A program made the translations under genes and the position numbers. A DNA stretch of 64,000 bases, taken from positions 3,204,001 through 3,268,000 of the forward strand of contig NZ_CP043311.1 in NCBI RefSeq assembly GCF_008807375.1, given 5' to 3'. Shown here piece after piece: positions 8,090 through 17,312 of the stretch. This DNA is from Pseudomonas lalkuanensis (GTDB lineage: Bacteria; Pseudomonadota; Gammaproteobacteria; Pseudomonadales; Pseudomonadaceae). How positions within the stretch are numbered: the stretch's first letter is position 1; every line of letters begins with the position of its first letter. The notes beneath the pieces are model-generated. The model did not search any database. It saw only the letters and a program-made list of their open reading frames with translations, and was not told the DNA's origin.

Positions 8090-10033
8090 ATGTCCGTTGC
8101 CGCTTCCCAGGAAATCCTTCCCGCCGTTCTCGCCGGCCCCATGCTGCGCCGTATCGAATCCCGCCGTCTGGTGTTCTGGCTGGTGGGTTCGCGCAGGCTC
8201 TCGCCGGTGCTGCGGCTGTCGCCCGATGGCGGCGTCGAGTATTCCCTGGGGAAGGACAGCTGCCGGGTAATCCCCTTTGGCCGCCATGCCTTCCTGCACC
8301 TGATCGACCTGCGCCTGAAAACCTCCCTCCCCCTTGATCAGCAGATCGACTACGACCTGCTGATCGACGGCGAAGGCATCGGCCAGTGGGCACCGCACCT
8401 GATCCACGCCCAGGCTACCTGCCCCAGCTTCGTCCTGCGCTCGCGCATCGACCAGATGCTCCACGGTTCCTGCCGCAAGCCGCACTTCCCGGCCAACGAC
8501 GGCCTGCTCTGCGCCGACCGTCTGCTGGCCGCCAACCCCGCACCGGAAGAGCGCCCGGCGCTACTGATGCTGAGCGGCGACCAGGTCTACGCCGATGACG
8601 TGGCCGGCCCCATGCTGCGGGCCATCCACCAACTGATCGACCGGCTCGGCCTGTTCGACGAGCGCCTGGAAGGCGCCGTGGTGGGCGACAGCGCCGGGCT
8701 GTACGCGCATCCGGCCGGCTACTACCACCGGGCCGAGCTGCTTCCTGCGCTGGAAAGCAATGAAACCCTGCGCGAGCGCTTCTTCGGCGGTGCGCGAAAG
8801 CCCATCTTCACCAGCAGCAATGCGGAGAACCACCTGGTGACCCTGGCCGAGGTCATGGCCATGTACCTGCTGGTCTGGTCGCCGGTGCCCTGGACGCTGG
8901 TGGCGCCGCAGATGCCGGCACTGGCGCCGAAGGAGTCCGAACGCTACCGCCTGGAAGAGGCGCGCCTGCTGGGTTTCCGCGAGGGACTGCCGGGTGCGGC
9001 GCGGGTATTCGCTCACCTGCCGACGCTGATGATCTTCGATGACCATGACATCACCGACGACTGGAACCTCTCCGCCCAGTGGGAGCTGACTGCTTACGGC
9101 CATCCATTCTCCAAGCGCATCATCGGCAACGCCCTGCTGGCCTACATGCTCTGCCAGGGTTGGGGCAACGACCCCGATGCCTTCGGCGAAGTATTGGCGC
9201 AGGCCGAGGCGCTGGCCGCCAGTGCAGCCGGCGACAATTACCTCGACAGCCCTGCCCTGGACCGATTGATCGACCGCCTGTTCGCCTTCAATCGCTGGCA
9301 ATACGTGCTGCCCACCACCCCGGCACTGCTGGTGCTGGACACCCGTACCCGCCGCTGGCGCAGCGAGATCGACCCCAAGCGCCCCTCCGGCCTGCTGGAC
9401 TGGGAGGCGCTGAGCGAGTTGCAGCAGGAGCTGCTGGACCATCCCTCGGCCATCGTCGTTTCCCCGGCGCCGGTGTTCGGGGTGAAGCTGATCGAAACCG
9501 TGCAACGGGTGTTCAGCGCCTTCGGCCATCCGCTGCTGGTGGATGCGGAAAACTGGATGGCCCACCGTGGTGCGGCCCAGGTGATCCTCAACATATTCCG
9601 CCACTCACGCACGCCGGGCTCCTACGTGATCCTCTCCGGCGACGTGCACTACTCCTTCGTCTACGAGGTGCTGATCCGCCACCGCCAGCAAGGGCCGAAG
9701 ATCTGGCAGATCACCAGCAGCGGCATCAAGAACGAGTTCCCCCGGCGTCTGCTGGATGTGTTCGATCGCCTGAACCGCTGGCTCTACTCGCCGAGATCCC
9801 CGCTGAACTGGTTCACCAAGCGCCGCCCGATGAAGGTCGTGCCGCGCACACCGGAACACAGCAAGGCCGGTGAACGCCTGTGGAACTCCGCCGGCCTCGG
9901 CCAGGTGTTCTTCGATTCCGAAGGGCGGCCGTCGCGCATCTTCCAGCTCAACGCCGATGGCTCCGGGCCCACCGAGTTTCTCGAGGAACGGCACGACCAA
10001 CCGGCCGGACAGCCCGTGGCCAGGCAGATATGA
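8090..10033 (+). CDS. PhoD-like metallophosphatase family protein
   Basis: A 647-residue protein of the alkaline phosphatase D-like group. Metal-binding motifs are visible as LLMLSGDQVYADD (about 158-170), MIFDDHDITDDWN (about 315-327) and VILSGDVHYSF (about 513-521). No secretion signal is evident, so it is probably cytoplasmic or peripheral, unlike classical secreted PhoD. The substrate, a phosphodiester or phosphomonoester, cannot be assigned. A globin gene follows 31 nt downstream on the same strand and may be co-transcribed. Confidence 0.82.
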   Translation: MSVAASQEILPAVLAGPMLRRIESRRLVFWLVGSRRLSPVLRLSPDGGVEYSLGKDSCRVIPFGRHAFLHLIDLRLKTSLPLDQQIDYDLLIDGEGIGQWAPHLIHAQATCPSFVLRSRIDQMLHGSCRKPHFPANDGLLCADRLLAANPAPEERPALLMLSGDQVYADDVAGPMLRAIHQLIDRLGLFDERLEGAVVGDSAGLYAHPAGYYHRAELLPALESNETLRERFFGGARKPIFTSSNAENHLVTLAEVMAMYLLVWSPVPWTLVAPQMPALAPKESERYRLEEARLLGFREGLPGAARVFAHLPTLMIFDDHDITDDWNLSAQWELTAYGHPFSKRIIGNALLAYMLCQGWGNDPDAFGEVLAQAEALAASAAGDNYLDSPALDRLIDRLFAFNRWQYVLPTTPALLVLDTRTRRWRSEIDPKRPSGLLDWEALSELQQELLDHPSAIVVSPAPVFGVKLIETVQRVFSAFGHPLLVDAENWMAHRGAAQVILNIFRHSRTPGSYVILSGDVHYSFVYEVLIRHRQQGPKIWQITSSGIKNEFPRRLLDVFDRLNRWLYSPRSPLNWFTKRRPMKVVPRTPEHSKAGERLWNSAGLGQVFFDSEGRPSRIFQLNADGSGPTEFLEERHDQPAGQPVARQI

Positions 10034-10064
10034 TGCCGGCCCCGATTCCCGCAAGAGCCCGCCC

Positions 10065-10478
10065 ATGAGCCCCCCATTCGGTACCGGCGACGCTTCCTAC
10101 CAGGCCGCCGGCGGCATCGACGGACTGCGTCGGCTGGTGGACGACTTCTACCGGCTGATGGACGAACTGCCCGAAGCCGCCGACCTGCGCCGCCTGCACC
10201 CGGAAAGCCTGGAACAGTCCCGCGACAAGCTGGCCTGTTTCCTCAGCGGCTGGCTGGGCGGACCGAAGCTGTTCAGCGAGAAATACGGCTCCATTGCCAT
10301 TCCCTCCTTCCACGCCCAGTGGCCCATCGGCGAAGCCCTCAGCGGCGCCTGGCTGGGGTGCATGGAACGCGCCATCGCCTTGCAGCCTTTCTCTCCGGAG
10401 TTCGCCGAGTACCTGCTGGCGCAGCTGCGGGTTCCAGCCCACCGCGTGGTTCAGGCCAGCCGGGCTCGGCACGGCTGA
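10065..10478 (+). CDS. Group II truncated hemoglobin
   Basis: A 137-residue 2/2 globin. Expected features are Y29 (B10), FLSGWLGGP (about 59-67), proximal H83 in FHAQWPIG, and W96 in GAWLGCM. Group II trHbs bind O2 and NO and are linked to peroxide or NO detoxification. The ATG at 10065 gives the usual length; an upstream in-frame start would run through the 3' end of the phosphatase gene. Confidence 0.88.
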   Translation: MSPPFGTGDASYQAAGGIDGLRRLVDDFYRLMDELPEAADLRRLHPESLEQSRDKLACFLSGWLGGPKLFSEKYGSIAIPSFHAQWPIGEALSGAWLGCMERAIALQPFSPEFAEYLLAQLRVPAHRVVQASRARHG

Positions 10479-10587
10479 GCGCCAGTAGCCTGTTGGGACA
10501 GCTGCGCTGCCCTTCGCGAATGAATTCGCCCCCACAGGAAAAGCGAGAGCTCGCGCACTGCTTCAAGCATGAGACGAGCTCCATCTC

Positions 10588-10669
10588 TGTGTGGGCCATT
10601 TCAATCGCCATGCGGACCGAAGGTTCGCCCTGCAACGCTGCCCTTCGCGAAGGAGTTCGCTGCCACGGG
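10588..10669. repeat. REPIN-like double palindrome
   Basis: Two REP halves in opposite orientation (tgtgtgggccatttcaatcg on the left, cgaaggagttcgctgccacg on the right) enclosing a gaccgaaggttcg hairpin. A half-REP also lies at about 10505-10536. The same layout recurs at 29279, 36754, 36881, 49656 and 52300. Confidence 0.65.
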
Positions 10670-10714
10670 CCGCTCTCAGCCGCTCGTCCAGCCTTTGACG
10701 ACCGATCAGTCACG

Positions 10715-10745
10715 CCCATATAGTAAGCAACGCTTACTATATGGG
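10715..10745. promoter_or_regulatory. MarR operator, perfect 31-bp palindrome
   Basis: Perfect 14-bp arms (CCCATATAGTAAGC and its complement GCTTACTATATGGG) around a 3-bp AAC centre, ending 9 bases before the MarR start codon. Position and symmetry fit an autoregulatory operator for the MarR-emrAB operon. It would cover the promoter -10 region or the transcript leader. Confidence 0.85.
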
Positions 10746-10754
10746 CACCAAACC

Positions 10755-11183
10755 ATGGCCATTCTTGAAGAGAGCCTCGGCTTCCTCCTCGCTGACGCCT
10801 CCCGCCTGATGCGACGCGCGTTCGAGCGGCAGATCACCGGCAGCAGCCTGACCCTCAGCCAGGCTCGCGCGCTGGCCCATGTGGCACGCCATGAAGGTTG
10901 CCGTCAGGTGGACCTGGCCGACCAGCTGGAGGTCAAGCCCATTACCCTCGCCCGCCTGCTGGACCAGCTGGAACAAGCCGGACTGGTGGAACGTCGGCCG
11001 GACCCTGACGACCGCCGCGCCTACCGCCTCCATCTGCGTGCACAGGCCGACCAGGCCCTGGCGGACATCCGCGCCGCCGGAGCCGCCATGCTCGCCGAAG
11101 CCCTGCAGGGCATCAGCGAGGAAGAGGAAGCCGCCCTGACCAACGCCTTGCGCAAGATGCGCGCGAACCTTTCCTCACGCTGA
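10755..11183 (+). CDS. MarR family transcriptional regulator
   Basis: A 142-residue winged-helix regulator. The DNA-binding part shows VDLADQLEVKPITLARLLDQLEQAGLVERRPDPDDRRAYRLHL, the usual recognition helix plus wing with the DPDDRR motif (about 52-95). It is the first gene of an operon with emrA-like and emrB-like genes and probably represses them until a phenolic ligand or drug binds. The ATG at 10755 is chosen because it lies just after the operator; in-frame upstream codons would read through the operator. Confidence 0.9.
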   Translation: MAILEESLGFLLADASRLMRRAFERQITGSSLTLSQARALAHVARHEGCRQVDLADQLEVKPITLARLLDQLEQAGLVERRPDPDDRRAYRLHLRAQADQALADIRAAGAAMLAEALQGISEEEEAALTNALRKMRANLSSR

Positions 11184-11202
11184 ATTCCCCGGGAACCGCG
11201 CC

Positions 11203-12276
11203 ATGAACACCCAAACGGTCATAGATCCGGAACAGGCAATGGAATCCGCCCCCAGCTCCCGCCTCAAGCGTCTGTTGCTGATGGGGGGCGTGCCGCTGCT
11301 GGCAGCAGTGCTGGGCCTGCTCGCCTACCTCCACGGCGGCCGCTTTGTCGAAACCGACAACGCCTACGCCAAGGCCGACAAAGTACCGATCAGCGCCGAC
11401 GTGTCCGGCACCATCACCGAAGTGCAGGTGCGGGAGAACGACCGCGTCGATGCCGGGCAGGTGCTGTTTCGCATCGATCCGGCCAGCTTCCGCATCGCCG
11501 TCGACCGGGCCGAGGCGCGCCTCGCCCAGGTGCGCACCGATCTCGCCGCGCTGAAGGCCAACTACCAGGAGAAATCCTCCGAACTGGCCCTGGCCCGCAC
11601 CCGTCATGCTTTCGCCGAGAGGGATCTGCAACGCCAGGCCAACCTCGCGCAGAAGGGTTACCTCTCCCCCGCCCGGCTCGACGAATCCCGTCAGGCGACC
11701 CAGGTCGCCGCGCAGGAGATCGACGCCCGCGAGCACGACCTCAAGCGCATCGCCGAGAACCTCGGCGGCAGCCCCGAGCTACCCATCGAGCGCCATCCCA
11801 GCTACCTCGGCGCCCAGGCCGAACTGGAGCAGGCGCGGCTCGACCTGCAGCGCTCCGAAGTGCGTGCGTCGCTGCCGGGTAGCATCAGCAAGGTGCCGCA
11901 GCCCGGCCAGTACATCAGCGCCGGCAATACCGCGATGACCCTGGTGGTGGACGACAACCTCTGGGTGGAAGCCAACTTCCCCGAGAAGGACCTGACCTAC
12001 GTACGGCCCGGCCAGGCGGTGGACGTGCGCTTCGACATCTACCCGGACAACCTCTGGCACGGCGAAGTGGACAGCCTGAGCCCGGCAACCGGCTCCGAGT
12101 TCTCGGTGCTGCCGGCGCAGAACGCCACCGGCAACTGGGTGAAAGTGGCGCAGCGGGTACCGGTACGCATTCACCTGCAACCCGACGCCAAGCTGCCGCC
12201 GCTGCGCGCTGGTCTCAGCGCGGTCGTGGAAATTGATACCGGCCACCGCCGCAGCCTTGCCAGCCTGTTGCCCTGA
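11203..12276 (+). CDS. HlyD/EmrA-family efflux adaptor
   Basis: A 357-residue periplasmic adaptor with one N-terminal membrane anchor (about 24-44). It has a lipoyl half-motif (VSGTITEVQVRENDRVDAGQVLFRIDP), a coiled-coil hairpin rich in Ala, Arg and Glu (about 100-190), and the beta-barrel segment DNLWVEANFPEKDLTYVRPGQAVDVRFD. It would link the inner-membrane EmrB-like pump to an outer-membrane channel. No TolC/OprM-type gene is adjacent. It starts 19 nt after the MarR stop. Confidence 0.9.
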   Translation: MNTQTVIDPEQAMESAPSSRLKRLLLMGGVPLLAAVLGLLAYLHGGRFVETDNAYAKADKVPISADVSGTITEVQVRENDRVDAGQVLFRIDPASFRIAVDRAEARLAQVRTDLAALKANYQEKSSELALARTRHAFAERDLQRQANLAQKGYLSPARLDESRQATQVAAQEIDAREHDLKRIAENLGGSPELPIERHPSYLGAQAELEQARLDLQRSEVRASLPGSISKVPQPGQYISAGNTAMTLVVDDNLWVEANFPEKDLTYVRPGQAVDVRFDIYPDNLWHGEVDSLSPATGSEFSVLPAQNATGNWVKVAQRVPVRIHLQPDAKLPPLRAGLSAVVEIDTGHRRSLASLLP

Positions 12277-12281
12277 CCGCC

Positions 12282-13823
12282 ATGAACACGAACGCCGCCC
12301 GGAGCGTCGGCAACCATCGCTGGCTGGTCACTCTCTCGGTGATGCTGGCAACCATCATGCAGGCGCTGGACACCACCATCGCCAACGTCGCCTTGCCGCA
12401 CATGCAGGGCAGCATGGGCACCACCCAGGACCAGATCAGCTGGGTGCTGACCTCCTACATCGTCGCGGCGGCGATCTGCATGCCGCTGACCGGCTTCATT
12501 GCCGCGCGCTTTGGCCGCAAGCGGCTGTTCATCTGGTCCATCGTCGGTTTCACCATTGCCTCCATGCTCTGCGGCGCGGCCCAGAGCCTGGAGCAGATCG
12601 TCCTGTTCCGCCTGCTCCAGGGCGTGTTCGGCGCCAGCCTCGTTCCCCTGTCCCAGGCGGTGCTGCTGGACACCTACCCCAACGAGCAGCACGGCTCGGC
12701 CATGGCCATCTGGGGCGTCGGCGTAATGGTCGGCCCCATCCTCGGCCCAAGCCTCGGCGGCTGGCTCACCGAGTACTACGACTGGCGCTGGGTGTTCTAC
12801 ATCAACCTGCCGTTCGGCGTGCTGGCCTGGTTCGGCCTGACCGCCTTCCTCAAGGAAACCCCGATCGAACGGCAGCGCCGCTTCGACCTGCTCGGCTTCT
12901 CCCTGCTCGCCCTGGCAATCGGCGCACTGCAACTGATGCTGGACCGGGGCGAATCCCAGGACTGGTTCCACAGCCCGGAAATCGTCGTCGAAGCACTGCT
13001 CGCCGGCCTCGGCCTGTACCTCTTCATCGTCCATGTGCTGACCCATCGCGCGCCCTTCATCGACCCGGCCATGTTCCGGGACCGCAACCTCAGCATCGGC
13101 CTGCTGTTCATCTTCATGGTGGGCATCGTGCTCTTCGCCAGCATGACGCTGCTGCCGCCCTTCATGCAGAACCTGATGGGCTATCCGGTGCTCGATGTGG
13201 GTTACCTGATGGCCCCGCGCGGCGTGGGCACCCTGGTGGCGATGCTGCTGGTGGGCCGCCTGATCGCCCGTGTCGACCCGCGCTGGATGATCGGCCTGGG
13301 GTTGCTGCTCACCGCCCTGTCGATGTGGGAGATGACCCTTTTCACCCATGAAGTCAGCAGCTTCGCCATTGTCCGCAGCGGCGTCGTACAGGGCCTGGGC
13401 CTCGGGCTGATCTTCGTGCCGCTGTCGACCCTGACCTTCTCCACCCTCGCGCCGCGCTACCGCAATGAAGGCACCGCGCTGTTCAGCCTGATGCGCAACG
13501 TCGGCAGCGGCATCGGCATCTCCCTGGTGATCAGCTACCTGGCCCAGCGCACGCAGATCAACCACGCCGCCTTCAGCGACTTCATGACGCCCTTCAACCA
13601 GGCGCTGACCCAGGCGACCGAAAGCGGCGCCATCGACCTTTCCAGTCCCGCCGGGCTGGTGGCGCTGAACCTGGACGTGACGCGCCAGGCGTCGATCCTG
13701 GCGTACCTCCAGGACTTTCGCCTGATGATGTTCGTCACCCTCGCTTCGCTGCCCCTGTTGCTGCTGTTGCGCAAGCCGCCGAAATCGTCCGGAGCGCCAG
13801 ACACCCACGCGGTCATGGACTGA
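12282..13823 (+). CDS. DHA2-family drug efflux MFS transporter (EmrB-like)
   Basis: A 513-residue proton-driven pump with about 14 predicted membrane segments. Motif D1 and motif A neighbours are visible (LDTTIANVALPHM, then FIAARFGRKRLF). The motif C-type stretch GVGVMVGPILGPSLGGWLTEYYDWRWVFYINLP is also present. It starts 5 nt after the adaptor gene. Its 3' end overlaps the convergent AraC gene by 11 nt. Likely substrates are hydrophobic or aromatic toxicants, given the MarR control and the catabolic surroundings. Confidence 0.92.
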   Translation: MNTNAARSVGNHRWLVTLSVMLATIMQALDTTIANVALPHMQGSMGTTQDQISWVLTSYIVAAAICMPLTGFIAARFGRKRLFIWSIVGFTIASMLCGAAQSLEQIVLFRLLQGVFGASLVPLSQAVLLDTYPNEQHGSAMAIWGVGVMVGPILGPSLGGWLTEYYDWRWVFYINLPFGVLAWFGLTAFLKETPIERQRRFDLLGFSLLALAIGALQLMLDRGESQDWFHSPEIVVEALLAGLGLYLFIVHVLTHRAPFIDPAMFRDRNLSIGLLFIFMVGIVLFASMTLLPPFMQNLMGYPVLDVGYLMAPRGVGTLVAMLLVGRLIARVDPRWMIGLGLLLTALSMWEMTLFTHEVSSFAIVRSGVVQGLGLGLIFVPLSTLTFSTLAPRYRNEGTALFSLMRNVGSGIGISLVISYLAQRTQINHAAFSDFMTPFNQALTQATESGAIDLSSPAGLVALNLDVTRQASILAYLQDFRLMMFVTLASLPLLLLLRKPPKSSGAPDTHAVMD

Positions 13824-14796
13824 ACTGGCCCGCCGGCTGGCGTCGCAGCTGATTGCGCCGCCAGGCCGCCGGCGGCGCGCCGAACTCGCGGCGAAAGGCC
13901 CGACTGAAGGCCGTGTCGGTCTGGTAGCCGACGTCCTCGGCAATACGCGCCAACGGTGCGTTGCTCCGACTGAGCAGGTTGGCGGCAAGGAGCATGCGCC
14001 ATTGGGTGAGGTACTGCATGGGTGAGCTGCCCACCAGAAGCTGGAAGCGTTCGGCAAGCACAGAGCGCGATGTGCCGGCGGTGCGCGCCAGCTCTTCCAG
14101 GGTCCAGGCCTGTGCCGGACACTTGTGCAGGGCCGTCAGCGCCGAGCCGACGATCCGGTCCCCCAGCCCCGCCAGCCAACCGGTGCGCCCTTCGGCCTGC
14201 TCGTTCATGTACAGGCGCAGCACTTCGATGAAGAGCACTTCCGCCAACTTGGCCAGCACACCTTCGCCACCCGGTCGCGGTGACTTGGCTTCCGTGAGGG
14301 CATAGCGCACGGAAGCTTCCAGCCAGGGACCGGCGCTGGAACCGCGCACATTGACCCGCACCAGTGGGGGCAACCCGGCCAGGAGTATGTCGGCCAAGCG
14401 CGCATCGCAGGCCAGGTAGCCACAGACCAGGCGCGTGATCGCCCCGCCACCGCCATAGGCCAGTTGCCGGGGACGGCGCGCCAGCACCTCGTCCAGTCTG
14501 CCCCCCTTGGCCGGCGGCAAGCCGGGCTGCGAAGTCATGCGGTGGGCGTCGCCCTGGGGAAACAGCACCACATCACCGGCCGAGAGACGCACGGGCTTCT
14601 CCTGGCCGATTTCGACGAAGCACTCACCGTCGGTGATCAGGTGGAAGATCACCACGCGCTCGGCGCCCGGCTCCAGCAGGGGCGCGACCGAATCGGCGCG
14701 GGGCGACTGGTAGCACCAAGGTGCGCTGAAGCGTGCGTTGATGAAGATCGCGCCGACAAGGCGGACGACACGCAAGGTTTCCGACAAAGCGTCCAT
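13813..14796 (-). CDS. AraC-family regulator with cupin_6 domain
   Basis: A 327-residue activator. The N-terminal cupin-like sensor (about 1-195) includes VIFHLITDGECFVEIG and LSAGDVVLFPQGDAHRM. The C-terminal double helix-turn-helix (about 225-320) includes WTLEELARTAGTSRSVLAERF and LARIAEDVGYQTDTAFSRAFRREFG. It converges on the EmrB-like gene. The target is unknown; the nearest divergent genes are the DUF4242 and methyltransferase pair about 220 bases away. Confidence 0.88.
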   Translation of the reverse strand: MDALSETLRVVRLVGAIFINARFSAPWCYQSPRADSVAPLLEPGAERVVIFHLITDGECFVEIGQEKPVRLSAGDVVLFPQGDAHRMTSQPGLPPAKGGRLDEVLARRPRQLAYGGGGAITRLVCGYLACDARLADILLAGLPPLVRVNVRGSSAGPWLEASVRYALTEAKSPRPGGEGVLAKLAEVLFIEVLRLYMNEQAEGRTGWLAGLGDRIVGSALTALHKCPAQAWTLEELARTAGTSRSVLAERFQLLVGSSPMQYLTQWRMLLAANLLSRSNAPLARIAEDVGYQTDTAFSRAFRREFGAPPAAWRRNQLRRQPAGQFSP

Positions 14797-15017
14797 CAGC
14801 CCTCACCTCCGGCGCATTCCTGAAATTCTGGGCGGCGTATGCGCTTCGCAGCGGATCGTCGGATAAATGGTGGTGCGCGGACGATCGGACAACCCTTGCC
14901 GACGCTCGGGCAGGACGGCATGCCGGAACCGGCGGATAGTTCCCCTGCACGCTGCTTCTGCCCAATCGAGCAACGGCGTGTCCGCAATGCCCAGAACGCC
15001 AAGAAAACGAGGTCACC

Positions 15018-15290
15018 ATGCCCAAGTTCCTCATCGAAAGAGAGATACCGGAAGCTGGAAAACTCACGGATCGAGACCTCAAGGCCATTTCACAGAAGTC
15101 CTGCCGGGTGCTCAGAGAGCTCGGACCAGAGGTGCAGTGGATACAGAGCTACGTCACCGACGACAAGCTGTACTGCGTATACATCGCCGCCAGCGAGGAG
15201 CTGGTCAGGGAGCACGCCCAGCAGGGCGGTTTCCCGGTCAACCGCATCTCCCGCATCAGCTCGATCATCGACCCGACCACCGCCGAATGA
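15018..15290 (+). CDS. DUF4242 (SCO4226-like) protein
   Basis: A 90-residue ferredoxin-like protein of the DUF4242 family (MPKFLIEREIPEAGKLT at the start, then WIQSYVTDDKLYCVYIA and ending ISRISSIIDPTTAE). Some members bind nickel, but no enzymatic role is established. Its stop overlaps the following methyltransferase start (ATGA), so the two are probably translationally coupled. Confidence 0.8.
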   Translation: MPKFLIEREIPEAGKLTDRDLKAISQKSCRVLRELGPEVQWIQSYVTDDKLYCVYIAASEELVREHAQQGGFPVNRISRISSIIDPTTAE

Positions 15291-16111
15291 GCCCCGAAAT
15301 GACTTCCGCTATTGATCTGAACGCACTGAAAAGCAAGCAGATGGCCTCCTGGGCCAGCGGCGACTACGCCGTCATCGGCACCACCCTGCAACTGGTCGGC
15401 GAACTGCTCGCCGAAGCCTGCGACCTGCGCCACGGCGAAACCGTGCTGGATGTCGCGGCCGGCAACGGCAATGCCACCCTGGCCGCTGCGCGCCGGGGCG
15501 GGCGGGTAACCTCGACCGACTATGTGGAGGCCCTGCTGGAACGTGGCCGGGAACGCGCCCGCGCCGAGCGGCTGGAGGTGACCTTCCAGGCGGCCGATGC
15601 CGAGAACCTGCCCTTCCCTGACGCCAGCTACGACGTCGTGCTGTCCACCTTCGGGGTGATGTTCACCCCTGACCAGGCGAAGGCGGCCTCCGAGCTGGCC
15701 AGGGTCTGCCGTCCCGGTGGGCGCATCGGCCTGGCCAACTGGACGCCGGACGGGTTCATCGGCCAGGTGTTCAAGACCCTCGGCCGCCACCTGCCCCCGC
15801 CACCCGGCGTGCAGCCTCCCTCTCTCTGGGGCGTGGAGAGTCACCTGCGCGAACTGTTCGACGACAGCGCCCGCGAGATTTCCGTGGCGCGGCGCCTGTT
15901 CAACTTCCGCTACCAGTCGCCAGCGCACTTCATCGAGGTGTTCCGCACTTGGTACGGTCCGGTGCACAAGGCCTTCGCAGCCCTCCCCGCTGATGCCGCC
16001 AACACCCTCGAACGGGACCTGACCGAGCTGCTGGAACGTTACAACCGCACCGGGCCCGAGTCGCTCATCGTGCCCAGCGAGTACCTGGAAGTGGTGATTA
16101 CCCGTCGCTGA
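15287..16111 (+). CDS. Class I SAM-dependent methyltransferase
   Basis: A 274-residue methyltransferase of the UbiE-like Methyltransf_11/25 type. Motif I is VLDVAAGNGN (about 53-62), with AADAENLPFPDASYDVVLSTFGVMF as the later SAM-site motif and RVCRPGGRIGLANW downstream. The ATG at 15287 overlaps the DUF4242 stop; an alternative ATG lies at 15299. The acceptor is unknown. Confidence 0.82.
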   Translation: MSPEMTSAIDLNALKSKQMASWASGDYAVIGTTLQLVGELLAEACDLRHGETVLDVAAGNGNATLAAARRGGRVTSTDYVEALLERGRERARAERLEVTFQAADAENLPFPDASYDVVLSTFGVMFTPDQAKAASELARVCRPGGRIGLANWTPDGFIGQVFKTLGRHLPPPPGVQPPSLWGVESHLRELFDDSAREISVARRLFNFRYQSPAHFIEVFRTWYGPVHKAFAALPADAANTLERDLTELLERYNRTGPESLIVPSEYLEVVITRR

Positions 16112-16132
16112 GGAGAAGGTCGTACCGGCTCC

Positions 16133-16262
16133 TGTGGGGGCGAATTCATTCGCTGACCGGTGTCGGGGATGCGGCGCATCCCTTCGCGATTGAAATCGCC
16201 CCTACAGGGTCATGTGCTTCTTGTGAGGAAGTGCTTCCTGTGTGAGCGAATGCATTCGCGAA
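16133..16262. repeat. Cluster of REP half-sites
   Basis: Three REP-like pieces in tandem: tgtgggggcgaattcattcg near 16135, ttcgcgattgaaatcgcccc near 16183, and gcgaatgcattcgcgaat near 16246. They fill the gap between the convergent methyltransferase and kinase genes. Confidence 0.65.
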
Positions 16263-16269
16263 TATCGTT

Positions 16270-17097
16270 TCAGCTACCAAGCGCCTGCACTGCGAGCCGG
16301 GCCACTGTCATGTCCGACTCAGCGGATGTGGCATCCCCATCCTCCAGAAACCAGGCGGCGGAGAGCCCGGCGTAGGCCAGCACCCAGCGCAGCAGCCGCT
16401 CCCGCCCCAAGCCGGAGGCTTCGGCGATCACCGCCACCTGGCGGGCGAAGCGCTCGGGGCGGGTCACGGTTGGGAGTTCCGGGTTGCAGATCATGTTCGC
16501 GTAGTCGTATCCGCGATCGCCAATGACTCGTTTGGGGTCGATGGCCAGCCAGCCGCGCTCGCCGAAGTCGAGCACGTTCTCGTGATGGATGTCGCCATGC
16601 AGCACCACCACTTCGCGTTGTGATCCGAGCAGTTCGCGGGCAATGCCGGCGGCCTCGGCGAACAAACCTGCCCGTTGCCTCGCGGCCGGCCACAGCGAGC
16701 GGAACCACTCTTCCAGGGTAGCCAGCTCTGGCGCCGGGGTCGGCCTGGGCGCATGCAGCCGGGCGATGGTGGCGCAGGCAATGCAGCTGGCCTCATCGTC
16801 GCGCCCGTCCAGCGCCATCCGCATCAGCGAGCCGGGCCCCGTGGCACGCTCCATCAGCAAGGCATCGCCCTCATGCCGATACACTCGCGCGGCGCCCTCT
16901 CCGTCCCACCAGCGCATCACCCGTGCGCCGCCCTTTTCCTCGCTGTCCCGTGCGACCTTCAGCATCGCCGGCAAGCCGTCTAACCGTACCGGCAGCAGAT
17001 CGCTGCCGGGCGTGCGGATGGGCTCGCCGTCGGGTTGCAGGTTCCATTTCGTCAGGTAGGACTCGAACACGGCCTTGTGCTCCTTGCGGGTGATCAT
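16270..17097 (-). CDS. APH(6)/hydroxyurea-type antibiotic kinase family protein
   Basis: A 275-residue protein kinase-like phosphotransferase of the APH_6_hur family (streptomycin 6-kinase type). The ATP/Mg core is VVVLHGDIHHENVLDF, with catalytic D169 and N174, followed by LAIDPKRVIGDRGYDYAN (D187). The N-terminal LPVRLDGLPAMLKVA fits the nucleotide-binding lobe. It stands alone, flanked by REP sequence and the aroQ promoter. It may be an intrinsic resistance enzyme or a small-molecule kinase; the family match is sound but the substrate is not proven. Confidence 0.8.
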   Translation of the reverse strand: MITRKEHKAVFESYLTKWNLQPDGEPIRTPGSDLLPVRLDGLPAMLKVARDSEEKGGARVMRWWDGEGAARVYRHEGDALLMERATGPGSLMRMALDGRDDEASCIACATIARLHAPRPTPAPELATLEEWFRSLWPAARQRAGLFAEAAGIARELLGSQREVVVLHGDIHHENVLDFGERGWLAIDPKRVIGDRGYDYANMICNPELPTVTRPERFARQVAVIAEASGLGRERLLRWVLAYAGLSAAWFLEDGDATSAESDMTVARLAVQALGS

Positions 17098-17227
17098 CAG
17101 GACCGGCCCTTTCGGACCGGGTGCGCCATGGTAGCCGGATTTCCCCTGTCGGTTGCCACCGTCAGGGCACAGCCATTCGTGCTTTACCCGTCCGATTACC
17201 GCACAAAACTCTGAGCGGCAAATTGAC

Positions 17228-17246
17228 GTAATTAACCGGTTAGTAC
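17228..17246. promoter_or_regulatory. Putative operator GTAC/AACC-GGTTA upstream of aroQ
   Basis: The near-palindrome GTAATTAACCGGTTAGTAC lies 67-85 bases before the aroQ start, just after a TTGACG -35-like hexamer. Its complement matches motifs at 27116 (quiC/MFS spacer) and 32285 (before oprD): GTAC, one base, AACC or GAAT, one base, GTTA. A TetR-type repressor, such as the one encoded at 24303, is a reasonable candidate binder. Confidence 0.5.
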
Positions 17247-17312
17247 ATTTTCATTGACATCCCGCTCCGGCAATCCGGACGGAGCCAGAACAACAATGGA
17301 GATAGCGCTGTA

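Noticed and set aside
12171..14057. A 628-codon minus frame opposite the EmrB-like gene
   Set aside because: Low-complexity His/Gln/Glu composition with no family motif; the opposite strand has clear MFS motifs.
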